A DNA stretch of 64,000 nt from Spirosoma agri. GTDB lineage: Bacteria; Bacteroidota; Bacteroidia; Cytophagales; Spirosomataceae. The stretch spans positions 27,096 to 91,095 of the forward strand of contig NZ_JAAGNZ010000007.1 in NCBI RefSeq assembly GCF_010747415.1. The letters run 5' to 3'. The position numbers were made by a program, and so were the translations under genes. Positions 45,556-55,155 of the stretch are shown here, one piece after another (position 1 is the first letter of the stretch; each line of letters starts with the position of its first letter). A model generated the notes under the pieces. That model ran no database searches, had not been told where the DNA came from, and saw only the letters and a program-made list of their open reading frames with translations.

Positions 45556-45870
45556 ATGGTTAAACGCTTCGTATTAGTTTACTGCCTGAGTTATCTGCTA
45601 ACGGCGTGTACGTCCAACTACATCAATTGGCATACTAATGACAATATCAGAAAAATAGGGCTTGGCATGAGCAAAGAGCAAGTCATTCAGGTTTTAGGAA
45701 AGAACTATATGGTGTCTTCCTCCTCTAAGGATGAACGAAACAATCAGATCGAAGTACTAGCTTATAAAAGCGACGCTCATGAGGAATACAGGCTCAAATT
45801 TATCAATGATAAGTTGACCGAATGGAATCGAGAGTTCACCAACAAGTACCTAGTGAAAGACCCCTCTTAA
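45556..45870 (+). CDS. SmpA/OmlA-like small lipoprotein
   Basis: A 104-residue lipoprotein (lipobox LLTAC, Cys18). The motif IGLGMSKEQVIQVLGKNY matches the helix pair of SmpA/BamE-type domains (LxxGMsxxqVxxllGxP). The remainder is beta-rich. BamE-type proteins help outer-membrane assembly, but many small lipoproteins share the fold, so the role is open. The stop is followed by the convergent PfkB gene after 176 bp. Confidence 0.65.
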   Translation: MVKRFVLVYCLSYLLTACTSNYINWHTNDNIRKIGLGMSKEQVIQVLGKNYMVSSSSKDERNNQIEVLAYKSDAHEEYRLKFINDKLTEWNREFTNKYLVKDPS

Positions 45871-46046
45871 GGAGGCAATGCCAAACTTCTGTTGCTACTT
45901 TAGCTTACCAAAGGAATTTTTATTTTCTCTGAATTAGCTTTATGTGAAAGGGTTAATTTTAGAACAAGTCACTAGTGTCCTTGGCAACTCGTTGTGCTTA
46001 ATCGCTTTGTTCGTTTCTGATTGCCTTAGGTGAGTGATGATCAGAC

Positions 46047-46919
46047 TTAAACGCTTTGGGTAAGCAGCTGTTTAACCAACTCAGGTTGTCCCAAAAACGG
46101 GCCGGAGATACCAATTTTCAGGGTTGCCATCGCAGCGCCGAATTCACCCGCTTCCTGTACATCGGCCCCCTTAACGCGTTTCGACAAGTAGCCCGCCATA
46201 TACGTATCTCCGCAACCGGTGGCATCCACAACAGTCGCTGGCTTGAAAGCTGGGATTTGATAGAATGTGCCTTCGGTCAACACCAGTGACCCCTGACTGC
46301 CGAGCGTAATGATCACTTCCGATACACCGAGATCAGCCAGATAACGAGCGCCATCCCATGCATCGGTTAGGCCTGTAATCACTTCCATTTCAAATTCATT
46401 GGCCTTTAAAATGCTGACATAAGGTAGCATCTCTTTCTTGTCAGCCCAGTCCTGATAAACGACTCGCTTCTCCCGAACGTGGCGCAAATAACCCTGGATA
46501 TCCAGCGATACCTTTCCTTTCGTGGCTAAATCTTTAATCAGCTTTACGGGAATATCATCCGCGAGTAATGGTCCCAGATGAAAGAATTTGGCGCTTACCT
46601 CCGGCATCTGGTCAAGGCTGAAAGGCGAGGCTTTCTGCAAAACGTACTGATCCCGATGATTCTGATCGGCGTTGTAAACGTTCTCAAAATACACGCTGTG
46701 TTTACTCGGTATCGTGTACACATCGAAACCTTCAGCCCGTAACTCATCAACAACCGAATACTGCTCCTGAGCCAGCGCCGTGATCAACTTGTACGTTATG
46801 TCTCTCGTTAAGAGCGCCTTGGAAAAATAAAATGAGGTGCCACCGGGCATGTGTTTTGTCGACTGCACTGTGACAACCTTGTCCAGTGATATATGTCCTA
46901 TTGTACAGATATCGAGCAT
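46047..46919 (-). CDS. PfkB-family carbohydrate kinase
   Basis: A 290-residue ribokinase-fold kinase. The N-terminal glycine-rich start is MPGGTSFYFSKAL. The C-terminal PfkB signature is VDATGCGDTYMAGYL, whose aspartate is the catalytic base. KVSLDIQGYLRHVR and LKANEFEMEVITG are also visible. The substrate could be a sugar, a nucleoside or a polyol such as myo-inositol. The nearby inositol-lipid-like genes (47.7-54.2 kb) make inositol attractive, but this is inference. The gene is convergent with the lipoprotein gene and divergent from the MarR gene 800 bp away. Confidence 0.88.
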   Translation of the reverse strand: MLDICTIGHISLDKVVTVQSTKHMPGGTSFYFSKALLTRDITYKLITALAQEQYSVVDELRAEGFDVYTIPSKHSVYFENVYNADQNHRDQYVLQKASPFSLDQMPEVSAKFFHLGPLLADDIPVKLIKDLATKGKVSLDIQGYLRHVREKRVVYQDWADKKEMLPYVSILKANEFEMEVITGLTDAWDGARYLADLGVSEVIITLGSQGSLVLTEGTFYQIPAFKPATVVDATGCGDTYMAGYLSKRVKGADVQEAGEFGAAMATLKIGISGPFLGQPELVKQLLTQSV

Positions 46920-47727
46920 GATGGGTACTTATCTAAGGGTATTGGTGAAGCGTTTCTTTCGTAACTAAATGGTGGAACAAACATCGGCTGACGCGTAATA
47001 CCGTTTAGTTTGCTCTTCGTTGTCAGCCCAGCCTCATACTGGTTGATCACTAAACTCTAGTTTACAGCAAAGCGACTGGCGACAAAGAAGAGACACGAAA
47101 GCAGGGTCATCAACTTAGTTCGTTCATTCGGTAATTAGCCAAGCCAGCCTTCCAATAGTTCTAACCAGCTTTTCTCCAGTTTCTCGTCCGTTCTTTCCTG
47201 ATCTTCTCGTACTAAAATCAAAATTAGCTCTTGAGAATAAGCCCACTTAGTGCTTTCCAAAAAAGACTGTCAGGTCTTGGCGATCAACTCCATCAGCGTG
47301 TACAAACGGAAGCAGATAGCTAATCAGGCTTAAGCTGGGTATCGAATTAAATCGAAATATCAGGGTTCATAAGGCTGTAAAAGTAGGCATACACGACATC
47401 AAGTTACCTTTGGGTTACTATATTTTTTTAAGAAAGGAGTTTACAACGATCCCCATAGGCTATTGCGTATGGCGGATAAATGTGTCTAAACTCCTAGTTC
47501 CGGGCAAGGTAAAAATCACCTTAACTAGCAACCTAAATTGTATAACGACCAAGGGTAACAGCCTCTTTTTTAGTACTTAAGCAATCGATTAGATCTACTC
47601 AATCAGAAAATTTAACGAAGGGATCAGGCACATAGCAAGCGGCATGGAAACACTAATTGAACAAATTTAGTCAAGTATTTAACTAAATCTAATGGTTACG
47701 TGTTTATAAATAAACCAATAAATATCC
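46920..47727. other. Intergenic region, divergent promoters
   Basis: About 808 bp without a supported gene between the kinase and the MarR gene. A minus-strand frame around 47140-47270 (SWLELLEGWLG before a stop) is too short and lacks a start. I see no strong hairpin. Part of it must carry the promoters of both flanking genes. Confidence 0.45.
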
Positions 47728-48201
47728 ATGAGTGACCAGCGTTCGACGGTGATTGCGAATACGACAGAAGTACCGAAAGAATTTGCCCGCATAGCTAGTG
47801 AGGTTAATGTTGCCTTTCGCCAGTTTGTTCAGCAAAAACTAAAGCAACACAAGTTTGATCTGACGTTTGAAATGCTGCAAATTATCGTGCACTTGTGGGA
47901 AAATGACGGCGTTAATCAACAGGAAATTGCGAATGCAACCCTTAAAGATAAAGCCAGCTTGACCTACCTGATCGACAATCTAACCCGCCGTGAACTTGTG
48001 TATAGGCAGGAGGATATCAACGATCGGCGGAACAAACTTATTTTTCTGACACCCCAAGGCTGGCAGTTAAAGAACGCGATTCTGCCCTGGGTCGAGGACA
48101 TGTATGTTGCCGCTAATGCGGGTATACCCGCGTACGATTTTGAAAAAGCGATGCACGTGTTGCGCCGGGTTATCAACAATTTAAAACAGAGTCAGTCCTG
48201 A
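47728..48201 (+). CDS. MarR-family transcription regulator
   Basis: A 157-residue winged-helix regulator. The recognition helix region is INQQEIANATLKDKASLTYL-like (VNQQEIANATLKDKASLTYL) and the wing carries YRQEDINDRRNKLIFLTPQG with the conserved DxR. It is encoded 279 bp before the PgpA-type gene on the same strand, so it may control the lipid cluster. Its ligand is unknown. Confidence 0.88.
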   Translation: MSDQRSTVIANTTEVPKEFARIASEVNVAFRQFVQQKLKQHKFDLTFEMLQIIVHLWENDGVNQQEIANATLKDKASLTYLIDNLTRRELVYRQEDINDRRNKLIFLTPQGWQLKNAILPWVEDMYVAANAGIPAYDFEKAMHVLRRVINNLKQSQS

Positions 48202-48480
48202 TTTATTAACTGTATGTTTTATAAGAAGTCAACCTACTACGAAGCGACAACTATACCAGATCGTATACTTGGTCAATGGGACTACTTCTTGCGGCCTGTT
48301 GCTACGGCACGTTCAATAAATATGCGATCAAATTTTACCGGTGGTGAACTTTACGGCCAATTTATATAGTTGATTTAAACAAACGTTTGAAATACCTGTT
48401 AAATCTTCCTTTTCGCAGCTACCTTATGAAACGACTCAATACGTTACCAAGCAAAATTATAGGTACTCTTTTACTGGTTC

Positions 48481-48927
48481 ATGCATAAACTACTCGCAAC
48501 CGGCCTGGGTATCGGCTACATTCGTAAAGGTGGAGGTACGGTAGCATCGGTTGTTTGCTGTGGCATCTGGTATCTGGCCCAGGGAATGAATTATCCCGTT
48601 TTCGCCCCGGTCCTGATTACACTTGTCGTATTGATGATCGGGATCTGGTCGGCAACCGTAGTCGAGCAACAATGGGGAAAAGACAGCTATCGGGTCGTCA
48701 TCGACGAAATAGCCGGAATGTCTATCAGTTTACTCTTCATTCCGATTTCGACCAAGAGCATTCTGATCGGTCTGTTCCTATTTCGGTTTTTCGACATAGC
48801 AAAGCCGTTGGGTATTCGGAAAGTAGAAAAGCTGAGTGGCGGATGGGGGGTTATGTTCGACGACGTGCTGGCTGGCGTTTACGCCAATTTAACATTGCAA
48901 AGCGCCTTAGCACTGAGTATCTTATAA
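48481..48927 (+). CDS. PgpA-type lipid phosphatase
   Basis: A 148-residue membrane phosphatase of the PgpA family. LATGLGIGYIRKGGGTVAS is the N-terminal signature, DEIAGM the catalytic acidic pair, and RFFDIAKPLGIRKVEKLSGG the third block. Several helices follow the same order as PgpA. Classic PgpA makes phosphatidylglycerol. In the inositol-lipid clusters of Bacteroides a PgpA-like enzyme is thought to dephosphorylate phosphatidylinositol phosphate, and the neighbours here favour that. The GtrA gene starts 6 bp after its stop. Confidence 0.88.
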   Translation: MHKLLATGLGIGYIRKGGGTVASVVCCGIWYLAQGMNYPVFAPVLITLVVLMIGIWSATVVEQQWGKDSYRVVIDEIAGMSISLLFIPISTKSILIGLFLFRFFDIAKPLGIRKVEKLSGGWGVMFDDVLAGVYANLTLQSALALSIL

Positions 48928-48933
48928 AATAGC

Positions 48934-49311
48934 ATGCAAACATTTTTTAAAGTACAGGTGACCTCATTACTAGCGTCGGCCGTCGATTTTCTGACGACGA
49001 TCGTTGGTGTGCACCTGTTGAACAGTTGGTTTATGGCGGCAAGTTTAATCGGTTCCGTTTGCGGGGGACTCGTGAATTTTGTCGTCGCTAAGACGTGGAC
49101 GTTTCCGTTGAACAACCAACCGCTTGGCCCGCAGTTTGGACGCTTTTTTCTGGTCTGGCTGGGCAATGCGGGGATCAACGCTGCCGGGCTTTTTGCCGCA
49201 ACGCACGTGCTGGGCGTACAGTATTTACTCGCTAAAACAACCGTATCCATTCTGGTTGGCATAAGCTACAACTACTTTTTTCAAAAAGACTTTGTGTTTA
49301 GTGTGTCATGA
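48934..49311 (+). CDS. GtrA-family membrane protein
   Basis: A 125-residue protein with four membrane helices and the GtrA pattern (FKVQVTSLLASAVDFLTTI, then GGLVNFVVAKTWTF, and finally VSILVGISYNYFFQKDFVF). GtrA proteins are thought to flip or pass lipid-linked sugars. In this cluster it may move an inositol lipid or its glycosylated form. Its stop overlaps the start of the DUF5686 gene by 4 bp, so the two are translationally coupled. Confidence 0.85.
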   Translation: MQTFFKVQVTSLLASAVDFLTTIVGVHLLNSWFMAASLIGSVCGGLVNFVVAKTWTFPLNNQPLGPQFGRFFLVWLGNAGINAAGLFAATHVLGVQYLLAKTTVSILVGISYNYFFQKDFVFSVS

Positions 49312-51878
49312 ATCACCATTTACTCAACTACGCGCCAATCCGGACAGCCCTGCTTTTTTGCGGATTGCTGTTGTTGATTTGTAGCCTAGCCAACGCACAG
49401 ACCACAACCGTTACCGGAATTATTACGGACGGAGGAAATAAACAGCCGTTACCGTTCGCGAATGTTGTCTTCGTCGGTACAACGATCGGAACAACCACCA
49501 ATGAACGGGGCGGGTATACGTTGACCGGAACGGGTAATTTTACGCAGATAGCTATCTCGTTTATTGGGTATAAATCAATTATCAAAGCCATCACGCCCGG
49601 TGTTTCGCAGGAGTTAAAAGTTAGCCTGTCTGCCGATTCGCAACTTCTGAACGAGGTCGTTATCCGTAGCGGTAAACGCGAGCGATACCGGAACAAAAAC
49701 AACCCGGCGGTCGAGTTGATCCGAAACGTTATCAGCCACAAGGAACAGAATCAGATCGGCAATTACGCCTACGCAGCCTACGAGGAATACGATAAACTAC
49801 AATTCTCGTTAAGCAGCCTGTCGAATAAAGTGTCCGAGCGCAAAATCTTTCAGAAATACCGTTTTCTGCTCGACAACCGGGATACGACGACCTTGCCCGG
49901 CAAGTCATTACTGCCGGTTTATCTGGAAGAAAAGCTGGCTGATCATTACTATCGGAAAAGCCCGCAGAAGGACAAAATCATTGTTAAAGGCAACAAACGA
50001 GTCGATTTTGGCCAGTATTTCGACAACAACGGCCTTAGCCTGTACCTGAACCGGATGTACTCGAAAGTCGATATTTATTCAAATTCGATTTTCCTGATGA
50101 CGAATCAGTTCCTGAGCCCGATTGCCAGCAGTGCGCCCACCTTTTACCAGTACTTTTTAGCCGATACAATCACAATTGATAAGACTAAACTGGTCGGGTT
50201 GAATTTCGTACCCCGCAACACATCCGATATGCTGTTCGAAGGCAAGATGTATGTGACGCTTGATAGCAATTATGCCGTGCAAAAGATAAATCTGTCGGTA
50301 AACCCCAGGATAAACCTGAACTGGGTTCGCGACTTACAAATTCACCTGCAATTCGAGCAGAACACGGACGGTCGGTATTATCTGAGCAAGAGCGATCTGC
50401 TGGCCGATTTTGGCATTACGAAAGGAAAAGGGGGCGGCATCTTCGGCCAGCGAACCTTATCGTACCGAAACTATAAAACGGGTGATGCGCGTCCGGATAG
50501 TTTTTATGAAGGGCAGGAACAGATTGTAGCTGCTGACGCGGCCAGCAAACCCGAACAATTCTGGTCGACCAACCGGCACGATACGCTGTCAACGGCCGAA
50601 TCAAAGGTTTATACGAACATCGACAGCCTGAAACGAATGCCCTCATTTCGGCGCACGATGGAAGCATTTACCTTTATACTAGCTGGTTATAAATCCTTTG
50701 GCCCTTTTGAAGTCGGCCCGGCCAACACCTTTTACAGTTTCAATCCGGTTGAAGGATTTCGGCTACGGCTGGGCGGACGCACCACGCCGGAGCTTAGCAA
50801 GCGCTACTACGCGGAAACCTACGCGGCTTATGGGTTCAAAGACCAGCGCTGGAAGTATTTCCTGAGCGGTACTTACTCGCTGAACAACAAGTCTATCTAC
50901 CAGTTTCCGCAAAATTACGTTCGGGCCAGTTTTCAGCGTGATACAAAAATTCCGGGGCAGGAGCTTCAGTTTGTGCAGGAAGACAACTTTTTGCTTTCCT
51001 TCAAACGGGGTGTCAACGACAAATGGTTGTATAACGACACCTGGCGAATTGACTACGTTCACGAATTTGAAAACCACTTCTCCTATAGCCTGGGCTTCAA
51101 AAACTGGCAGCAGTCACCAGCCGGAGCCCTCCAGTTTAAGCGGCCAGGGGATGATACGAACACACCATCACCGTCTTTAACAACGTCCGAATTTTCGGTG
51201 GAAGCCCGCTGGGCTCCTAATGAGCAATTCTACCAAGGAAAGATTTACCGGGTGCCCATCGTAGGGCGTTACCCCGTATTTACACTGCGCTTTGCATCCG
51301 GAATAAAAGGGCTTTTTCACGGTGGCTATAGTTACGAAAACCTGACAGGCACCATCAGTAAGCGCTTTTTTCTTTCGCAACTCGGGTACACGAACGTAAC
51401 GGCGCAGGGTGGTTATATATTCGGCCAGGTCCCGTTTCCGCTTTTGACCATTCACCGGGCAAACCAAACGTACGCGTATCAGTTGAACTCCTATAACCTG
51501 ATGAACTTCCTTGAATTTGTCAGTGATCATTACGCCAGTTTAAGTATCGACCACTCGTTCAATGGGTTTTTCTTTAACAAAATACCTTTGTTGAAGAAAT
51601 TGAAATGGCGTGAAGCCGTTTCGTTCAAAGCCTTGTACGGCGGGTTACGCAGTGAGAACGACCCAAGCCAGCACCCCTCATTGTACCAGTTTCCGGTCGA
51701 TGATTCGGGCGTACCTTATACCTATACGCTCAACCGGACACCGTATCTGGAAGCCAGTGCAGGCGTGTCCAATGTGCTGAAGTTTTTCCGAATCGATCTG
51801 GTCAAACGACTTAATTATTTAGATCATCCGAACGTATCGCAGTGGGGCATTCGCGCCCGCGCCACGTTCGATTTTTAA
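49308..51878 (+). CDS. DUF5686 outer-membrane protein
   Basis: An 856-residue outer-membrane protein. A signal peptide (about 1-30) leads to a carboxypeptidase-regulatory-like domain (about 34-115, with TTVTGIITDGGNKQPLPFAN). The DUF5686 region follows and ends in a predicted beta-barrel, with a terminal aromatic residue (RARATFDF). DUF5686 proteins are widespread in Bacteroidota with no assigned function. The location inside a lipid-synthesis operon suggests a link to lipid export or outer-membrane assembly. Confidence 0.85.
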   Translation: MNHHLLNYAPIRTALLFCGLLLLICSLANAQTTTVTGIITDGGNKQPLPFANVVFVGTTIGTTTNERGGYTLTGTGNFTQIAISFIGYKSIIKAITPGVSQELKVSLSADSQLLNEVVIRSGKRERYRNKNNPAVELIRNVISHKEQNQIGNYAYAAYEEYDKLQFSLSSLSNKVSERKIFQKYRFLLDNRDTTTLPGKSLLPVYLEEKLADHYYRKSPQKDKIIVKGNKRVDFGQYFDNNGLSLYLNRMYSKVDIYSNSIFLMTNQFLSPIASSAPTFYQYFLADTITIDKTKLVGLNFVPRNTSDMLFEGKMYVTLDSNYAVQKINLSVNPRINLNWVRDLQIHLQFEQNTDGRYYLSKSDLLADFGITKGKGGGIFGQRTLSYRNYKTGDARPDSFYEGQEQIVAADAASKPEQFWSTNRHDTLSTAESKVYTNIDSLKRMPSFRRTMEAFTFILAGYKSFGPFEVGPANTFYSFNPVEGFRLRLGGRTTPELSKRYYAETYAAYGFKDQRWKYFLSGTYSLNNKSIYQFPQNYVRASFQRDTKIPGQELQFVQEDNFLLSFKRGVNDKWLYNDTWRIDYVHEFENHFSYSLGFKNWQQSPAGALQFKRPGDDTNTPSPSLTTSEFSVEARWAPNEQFYQGKIYRVPIVGRYPVFTLRFASGIKGLFHGGYSYENLTGTISKRFFLSQLGYTNVTAQGGYIFGQVPFPLLTIHRANQTYAYQLNSYNLMNFLEFVSDHYASLSIDHSFNGFFFNKIPLLKKLKWREAVSFKALYGGLRSENDPSQHPSLYQFPVDDSGVPYTYTLNRTPYLEASAGVSNVLKFFRIDLVKRLNYLDHPNVSQWGIRARATFDF

Positions 51879-51897
51879 CCCATTACGCCTACTTATC

Positions 51898-53187
51898 ATG
51901 CAACAGGCACTACCATTTCGCACAAAGATCCAGCTTGGCATTTATAGCCTCATCAACCCGTTTGTCCGGTTGCTGATCCGGTTGGGACTAACGCCTAACA
52001 TGGTCACGACCATAGGATTAGTCTTAAATATTGGGGTCGCTCTGATTTTTATTATGGGCGCGCAACAGGGAAACCGGGGTGATTTCAGTTATGTTGGCTG
52101 GGCCGGGGCGCTCGTGTTGTTCGCGGGTTTGTTCGATATGCTGGATGGACAGGTCGCCCGGCTGGGTAAGATGAGCTCCCTATACGGAGCACTCTTTGAT
52201 TCGGTACTGGATCGTTACAGTGAACTGATCATGTTTCTGGGTATTTGTTATTACCTGATCGCCCATCATTACTTTTTCGGGTCGCTGTTTGCCTTTATTG
52301 CGCTGATCGGGTCAATGATGGTGAGCTACACCCGCGCCCGATCCGAGGGGTTGGGGATTGAAAATAAGGGAGGACTGATGCAGCGTCCCGAACGGGTCAT
52401 TACCATTGGCGTGTCCGCATTAGCGTGTGGCTTTCTGGCTCCCGTACTCGGCCCTGATTTCAAGGTATTCATACCCGGCATTCCGGTGCATATCTTCGAG
52501 ACGATGTCGATTTTCACCCTGCCGTTGACGATTATGGCTTTCATGACCAACATCACGGCCTACAATCGGTTGATTGACGCGAAAAAAGCACTATCGCAAA
52601 AAGAAAAGCCATCCTCGTTTCCGAACACGTTGATGCTGACTTTTTTAATTTTAGCGAGTACAGTCAGCCAGTCAATGGCGGCAAATGCTGTATCCGACGA
52701 TCTTCAGCAGGACAAAACGAAACTGGTTTTCCCAACCCCCAGAAACGTTCCGAACCAGTTGTTCTATCTCCAGCGGGACCCCAACCCAAATACTATCATT
52801 TGCGCGCTGAACCTGAAAAATGGCCAGTTGGACAAACACGATCCGGTACGTGTCTTCTGGATTCGGTATACCGAACAAAGCCAGCAAAAAGAGCTATCGT
52901 ACATTCAGCGTACATTTGCTTACGGCATCAAAGCACGCGCCCTGTCGAATGAGGAATACGAATTGAATTTTGTGTCTTACAAAAAGTTTCCGCTTCGCTT
53001 GGTGAAATCGGAGCGTGATTCTGGTTACTACGTATACGCGAACGTAAACCAGAAGAAAGTGATTTTAAGACGCCTTTACCTGCATATTGAAGGCGGCACG
53101 ATGTGGGTGCCAAACGTAAAGTACATCCAGGTTGAGGGCATCAATGCATCGACCGGAGAGAGTACAGTCGAGCGCATTATGGTTTAA
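51898..53187 (+). CDS. CDP-alcohol phosphatidyltransferase fused to DUF4833
   Basis: A 429-residue two-part protein. Residues 1-230 form a CDP-alcohol phosphatidyltransferase with the complete motif D80, D83, G84, A87, R88, G97, D101 and D105 (DMLDGQVARLG, then YGALFDSVLD). It transfers a phosphatidyl group from CDP-diacylglycerol, probably to inositol phosphate. Residues about 244-263 (LMLTFLILASTVSQSMAANA) look like a retained signal peptide, and 265-429 is a DUF4833 domain, probably periplasmic. This indicates fusion of two once separate genes. Confidence 0.9.
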   Translation: MQQALPFRTKIQLGIYSLINPFVRLLIRLGLTPNMVTTIGLVLNIGVALIFIMGAQQGNRGDFSYVGWAGALVLFAGLFDMLDGQVARLGKMSSLYGALFDSVLDRYSELIMFLGICYYLIAHHYFFGSLFAFIALIGSMMVSYTRARSEGLGIENKGGLMQRPERVITIGVSALACGFLAPVLGPDFKVFIPGIPVHIFETMSIFTLPLTIMAFMTNITAYNRLIDAKKALSQKEKPSSFPNTLMLTFLILASTVSQSMAANAVSDDLQQDKTKLVFPTPRNVPNQLFYLQRDPNPNTIICALNLKNGQLDKHDPVRVFWIRYTEQSQQKELSYIQRTFAYGIKARALSNEEYELNFVSYKKFPLRLVKSERDSGYYVYANVNQKKVILRRLYLHIEGGTMWVPNVKYIQVEGINASTGESTVERIMV

Positions 53188-53222
53188 AAACGTATCGTCA
53201 GTCGGCACGGTACACGCATACA

Positions 53223-54158
53223 ATGACACCCAATCCCCCTAGTACAGCACTACCTATTCAGCAGCAGATTTTACGACTGACCCTGGCTTCGATTGGCTAT
53301 ATGCTGCTGTCGTTTGCGCTGGTTGGCTACAAACCCGACCAGCTTTTTTTGATTGCCCTGGTCAACGTTCTGTATTTTGCCTCGGACTTTACCCGCAAGT
53401 ACGTCATCGGCTTTTCAATATTCCTGGTGTACTGGATCGTTTTCGATTACATGAAGGCGTTCCCGAATTACCACTATAGTTCGGTCCATATCGAGTCCCT
53501 GTACCTGTTGGAAAAAAAGCTGTTTGGCATACCCAGCGGATCGATGGTACTGACACCCAATGAATACTGGCTGGTTCACCGGACAACGCTGCTAGATATC
53601 GTAACGGGTCTGTTCTATCTAACCTGGATTCCGGTCCCGCTGCTGTTCGGCACGTACCTGTTTTATACCGACAAAACCGCTTTCTACTCGTTTTCGCTGA
53701 CGTTTGTGCTGGTCAATCTGATTGGCTTCGTCGGGTATTATCTTTATCCGGCGGCACCACCCTGGTACGTACAAACGTACGGGTTTGCCTTTCACCCGAA
53801 TACACCTGGTAACACGGCGGGCCTGGCTAATTTCGACCACTATTTCGGCACCTCGACGTTTGCTTCCATATACGCCAAAAGCTCGAACGTGTTTGCGGCA
53901 ATGCCTTCGTTACATTCCTCCTACCCGGTCATCGTGCTGTACTATGGCTTGAAGAAACGGTTGGGACTGGTCAACGTTGTGTTCGCCATTATCGTAGCAG
54001 GCATCTGGTTTTCAGCCGTCTACACAAGTCATCACTACGTTCTGGATGTCGCCGGTGGTGTTACGTGTGCACTTCTTGGCTTTGCGATTTTCAGCCAGTT
54101 GCGCAAAACAAACTGGCTGAAAAGCTTCATTAGGTGGATGGTGTCGCTGACGACCTAG
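53223..54158 (+). CDS. PAP2 protein, inositol-phosphorylceramide-synthase type
   Basis: A 311-residue membrane enzyme with about six helices. YPAAPPWYVQTYG at 175-187, AAMPSLHSSYPVIVLYYG with H231, and SHHYVLDVAGG with H270/H271 and D275 are the three blocks of the AUR1/IPC-synthase branch of PAP2 enzymes. These transfer phosphoinositol from phosphatidylinositol to ceramide. Together with the preceding phosphatidyltransferase and phosphatase this completes a plausible route to inositol sphingolipids. It ends by overlapping the convergent isomerase gene by 4 bp. Confidence 0.85.
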   Translation: MTPNPPSTALPIQQQILRLTLASIGYMLLSFALVGYKPDQLFLIALVNVLYFASDFTRKYVIGFSIFLVYWIVFDYMKAFPNYHYSSVHIESLYLLEKKLFGIPSGSMVLTPNEYWLVHRTTLLDIVTGLFYLTWIPVPLLFGTYLFYTDKTAFYSFSLTFVLVNLIGFVGYYLYPAAPPWYVQTYGFAFHPNTPGNTAGLANFDHYFGTSTFASIYAKSSNVFAAMPSLHSSYPVIVLYYGLKKRLGLVNVVFAIIVAGIWFSAVYTSHHYVLDVAGGVTCALLGFAIFSQLRKTNWLKSFIRWMVSLTT

Positions 54159-55039
54159 CTGACAAATTTCGCCTGCATGGTCTTGATGAATGTAAGCCCA
54201 TTTTCGGCAATGTCCCAGGGATCGTTATATTCTCGCCAGACGTTGATCGAGTTGGCGAAGTCAATGTCATTCCGGGTAAACGCTTCAATGGTCATCCAGC
54301 CTGTGTAATTGATTTCTGCCAAGGTCTGGAACGTATCATCCCAAGGAATGTGCCCATCACCGGGTGTTCCGCGATCGTTTTCGCTGATATGTACATGGGC
54401 CAGGACGGGCGCAATGGTCTGAATCGCCTTCGGAAACTGCTTTTCTTCCATATTGGCGTGGTGCGTATCGAACATGGCCCGAACATTCGGATGATCAGCC
54501 ATACGTACCAGATTGGCTAGTTGCTCCATCGTATTGCAGAGATAGCACTCAAAGCGGTTAAGAGCTTCAGGAGCCAGCACAATATTTGCCTGCTTGGCGT
54601 ATTCTCCGGCGGCATGAAGCACGTCGGCGCTGTGTGCGTATTCGTCCGGCTGGGGTTCACGTCGGCTAAAGGTGGCAAATGCAGAATGCATGGGACCACA
54701 GATAACCGTAGCGTTCATGGCGTGAGCGCGGTCAATGGCACCTTTCAAAAAGTCGACGGCCTGTTCCCGGATTTTGGCGGAATCACTAACTGGGTTGGTA
54801 TCGGGTCCAACTACCATCACGCAGGTACTTTGCAGGCCGAGTTGCTGTAAGTGAGCACCAAATTGTTGGTAAGCAGCTACGTCACTGTTATCAATGAAGC
54901 ATTCAACGCCATCGTAACCGATGGTTTTGAGCCGCTCGGCGATCGGATTTAATTTATCCGACATAGCAGCCGTCCAGGCCAATACGTTAAATCCAATGGG
55001 TGAAAATTGGGATACTCGTGATTCCGTTGGCAACGTCAT
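54155..55039 (-). CDS. Sugar phosphate isomerase/epimerase-like protein
   Basis: A 294-residue xylose-isomerase-type TIM barrel (AP endonuclease 2 superfamily). Conserved metal-ligand stretches include ALNRFECYLCNT, MFDTHHANMEE, VHISENDRGTPGDGHIPW and GWMTIEAFTRND. It could act on 3-keto-sugars, inosose or hydroxypyruvate. The PVC-cytochrome gene lies 116 bp upstream on the same strand and the ThuA gene beyond it, which favours a role in oxidised-sugar catabolism. An inositol-pathway role cannot be excluded given the convergent neighbour. Confidence 0.85.
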   Translation of the reverse strand: MTLPTESRVSQFSPIGFNVLAWTAAMSDKLNPIAERLKTIGYDGVECFIDNSDVAAYQQFGAHLQQLGLQSTCVMVVGPDTNPVSDSAKIREQAVDFLKGAIDRAHAMNATVICGPMHSAFATFSRREPQPDEYAHSADVLHAAGEYAKQANIVLAPEALNRFECYLCNTMEQLANLVRMADHPNVRAMFDTHHANMEEKQFPKAIQTIAPVLAHVHISENDRGTPGDGHIPWDDTFQTLAEINYTGWMTIEAFTRNDIDFANSINVWREYNDPWDIAENGLTFIKTMQAKFVS

Positions 55040-55090
55040 AGAAAAGAGAAATAAGTGTCAGAAAACAGGGTAGGTTCGCAACGTGGGTTA

Positions 55091-55126
55091 GAAACCCGCG
55101 ATAGCTGGCAAAGAATAGCGGGTTTC
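55091..55126 (-). terminator. Hairpin between PVC and isomerase genes
   Basis: A perfect 9-bp pair (55091-55099 with 55118-55126) around an 18-nt loop lies in the 116-bp gap. No T-run follows, so it is a weak terminator or processing-site candidate. Confidence 0.35.
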
Positions 55127-55155
55127 CACCCGCATTACGGAACATCTGAGAAAAA

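Noticed and set aside
48426..48488. Twenty-codon frame before the PgpA-type gene
   Set aside because: It overlaps the chosen start by a few bases in another frame and could be a leader peptide, but nothing beyond position supports it.
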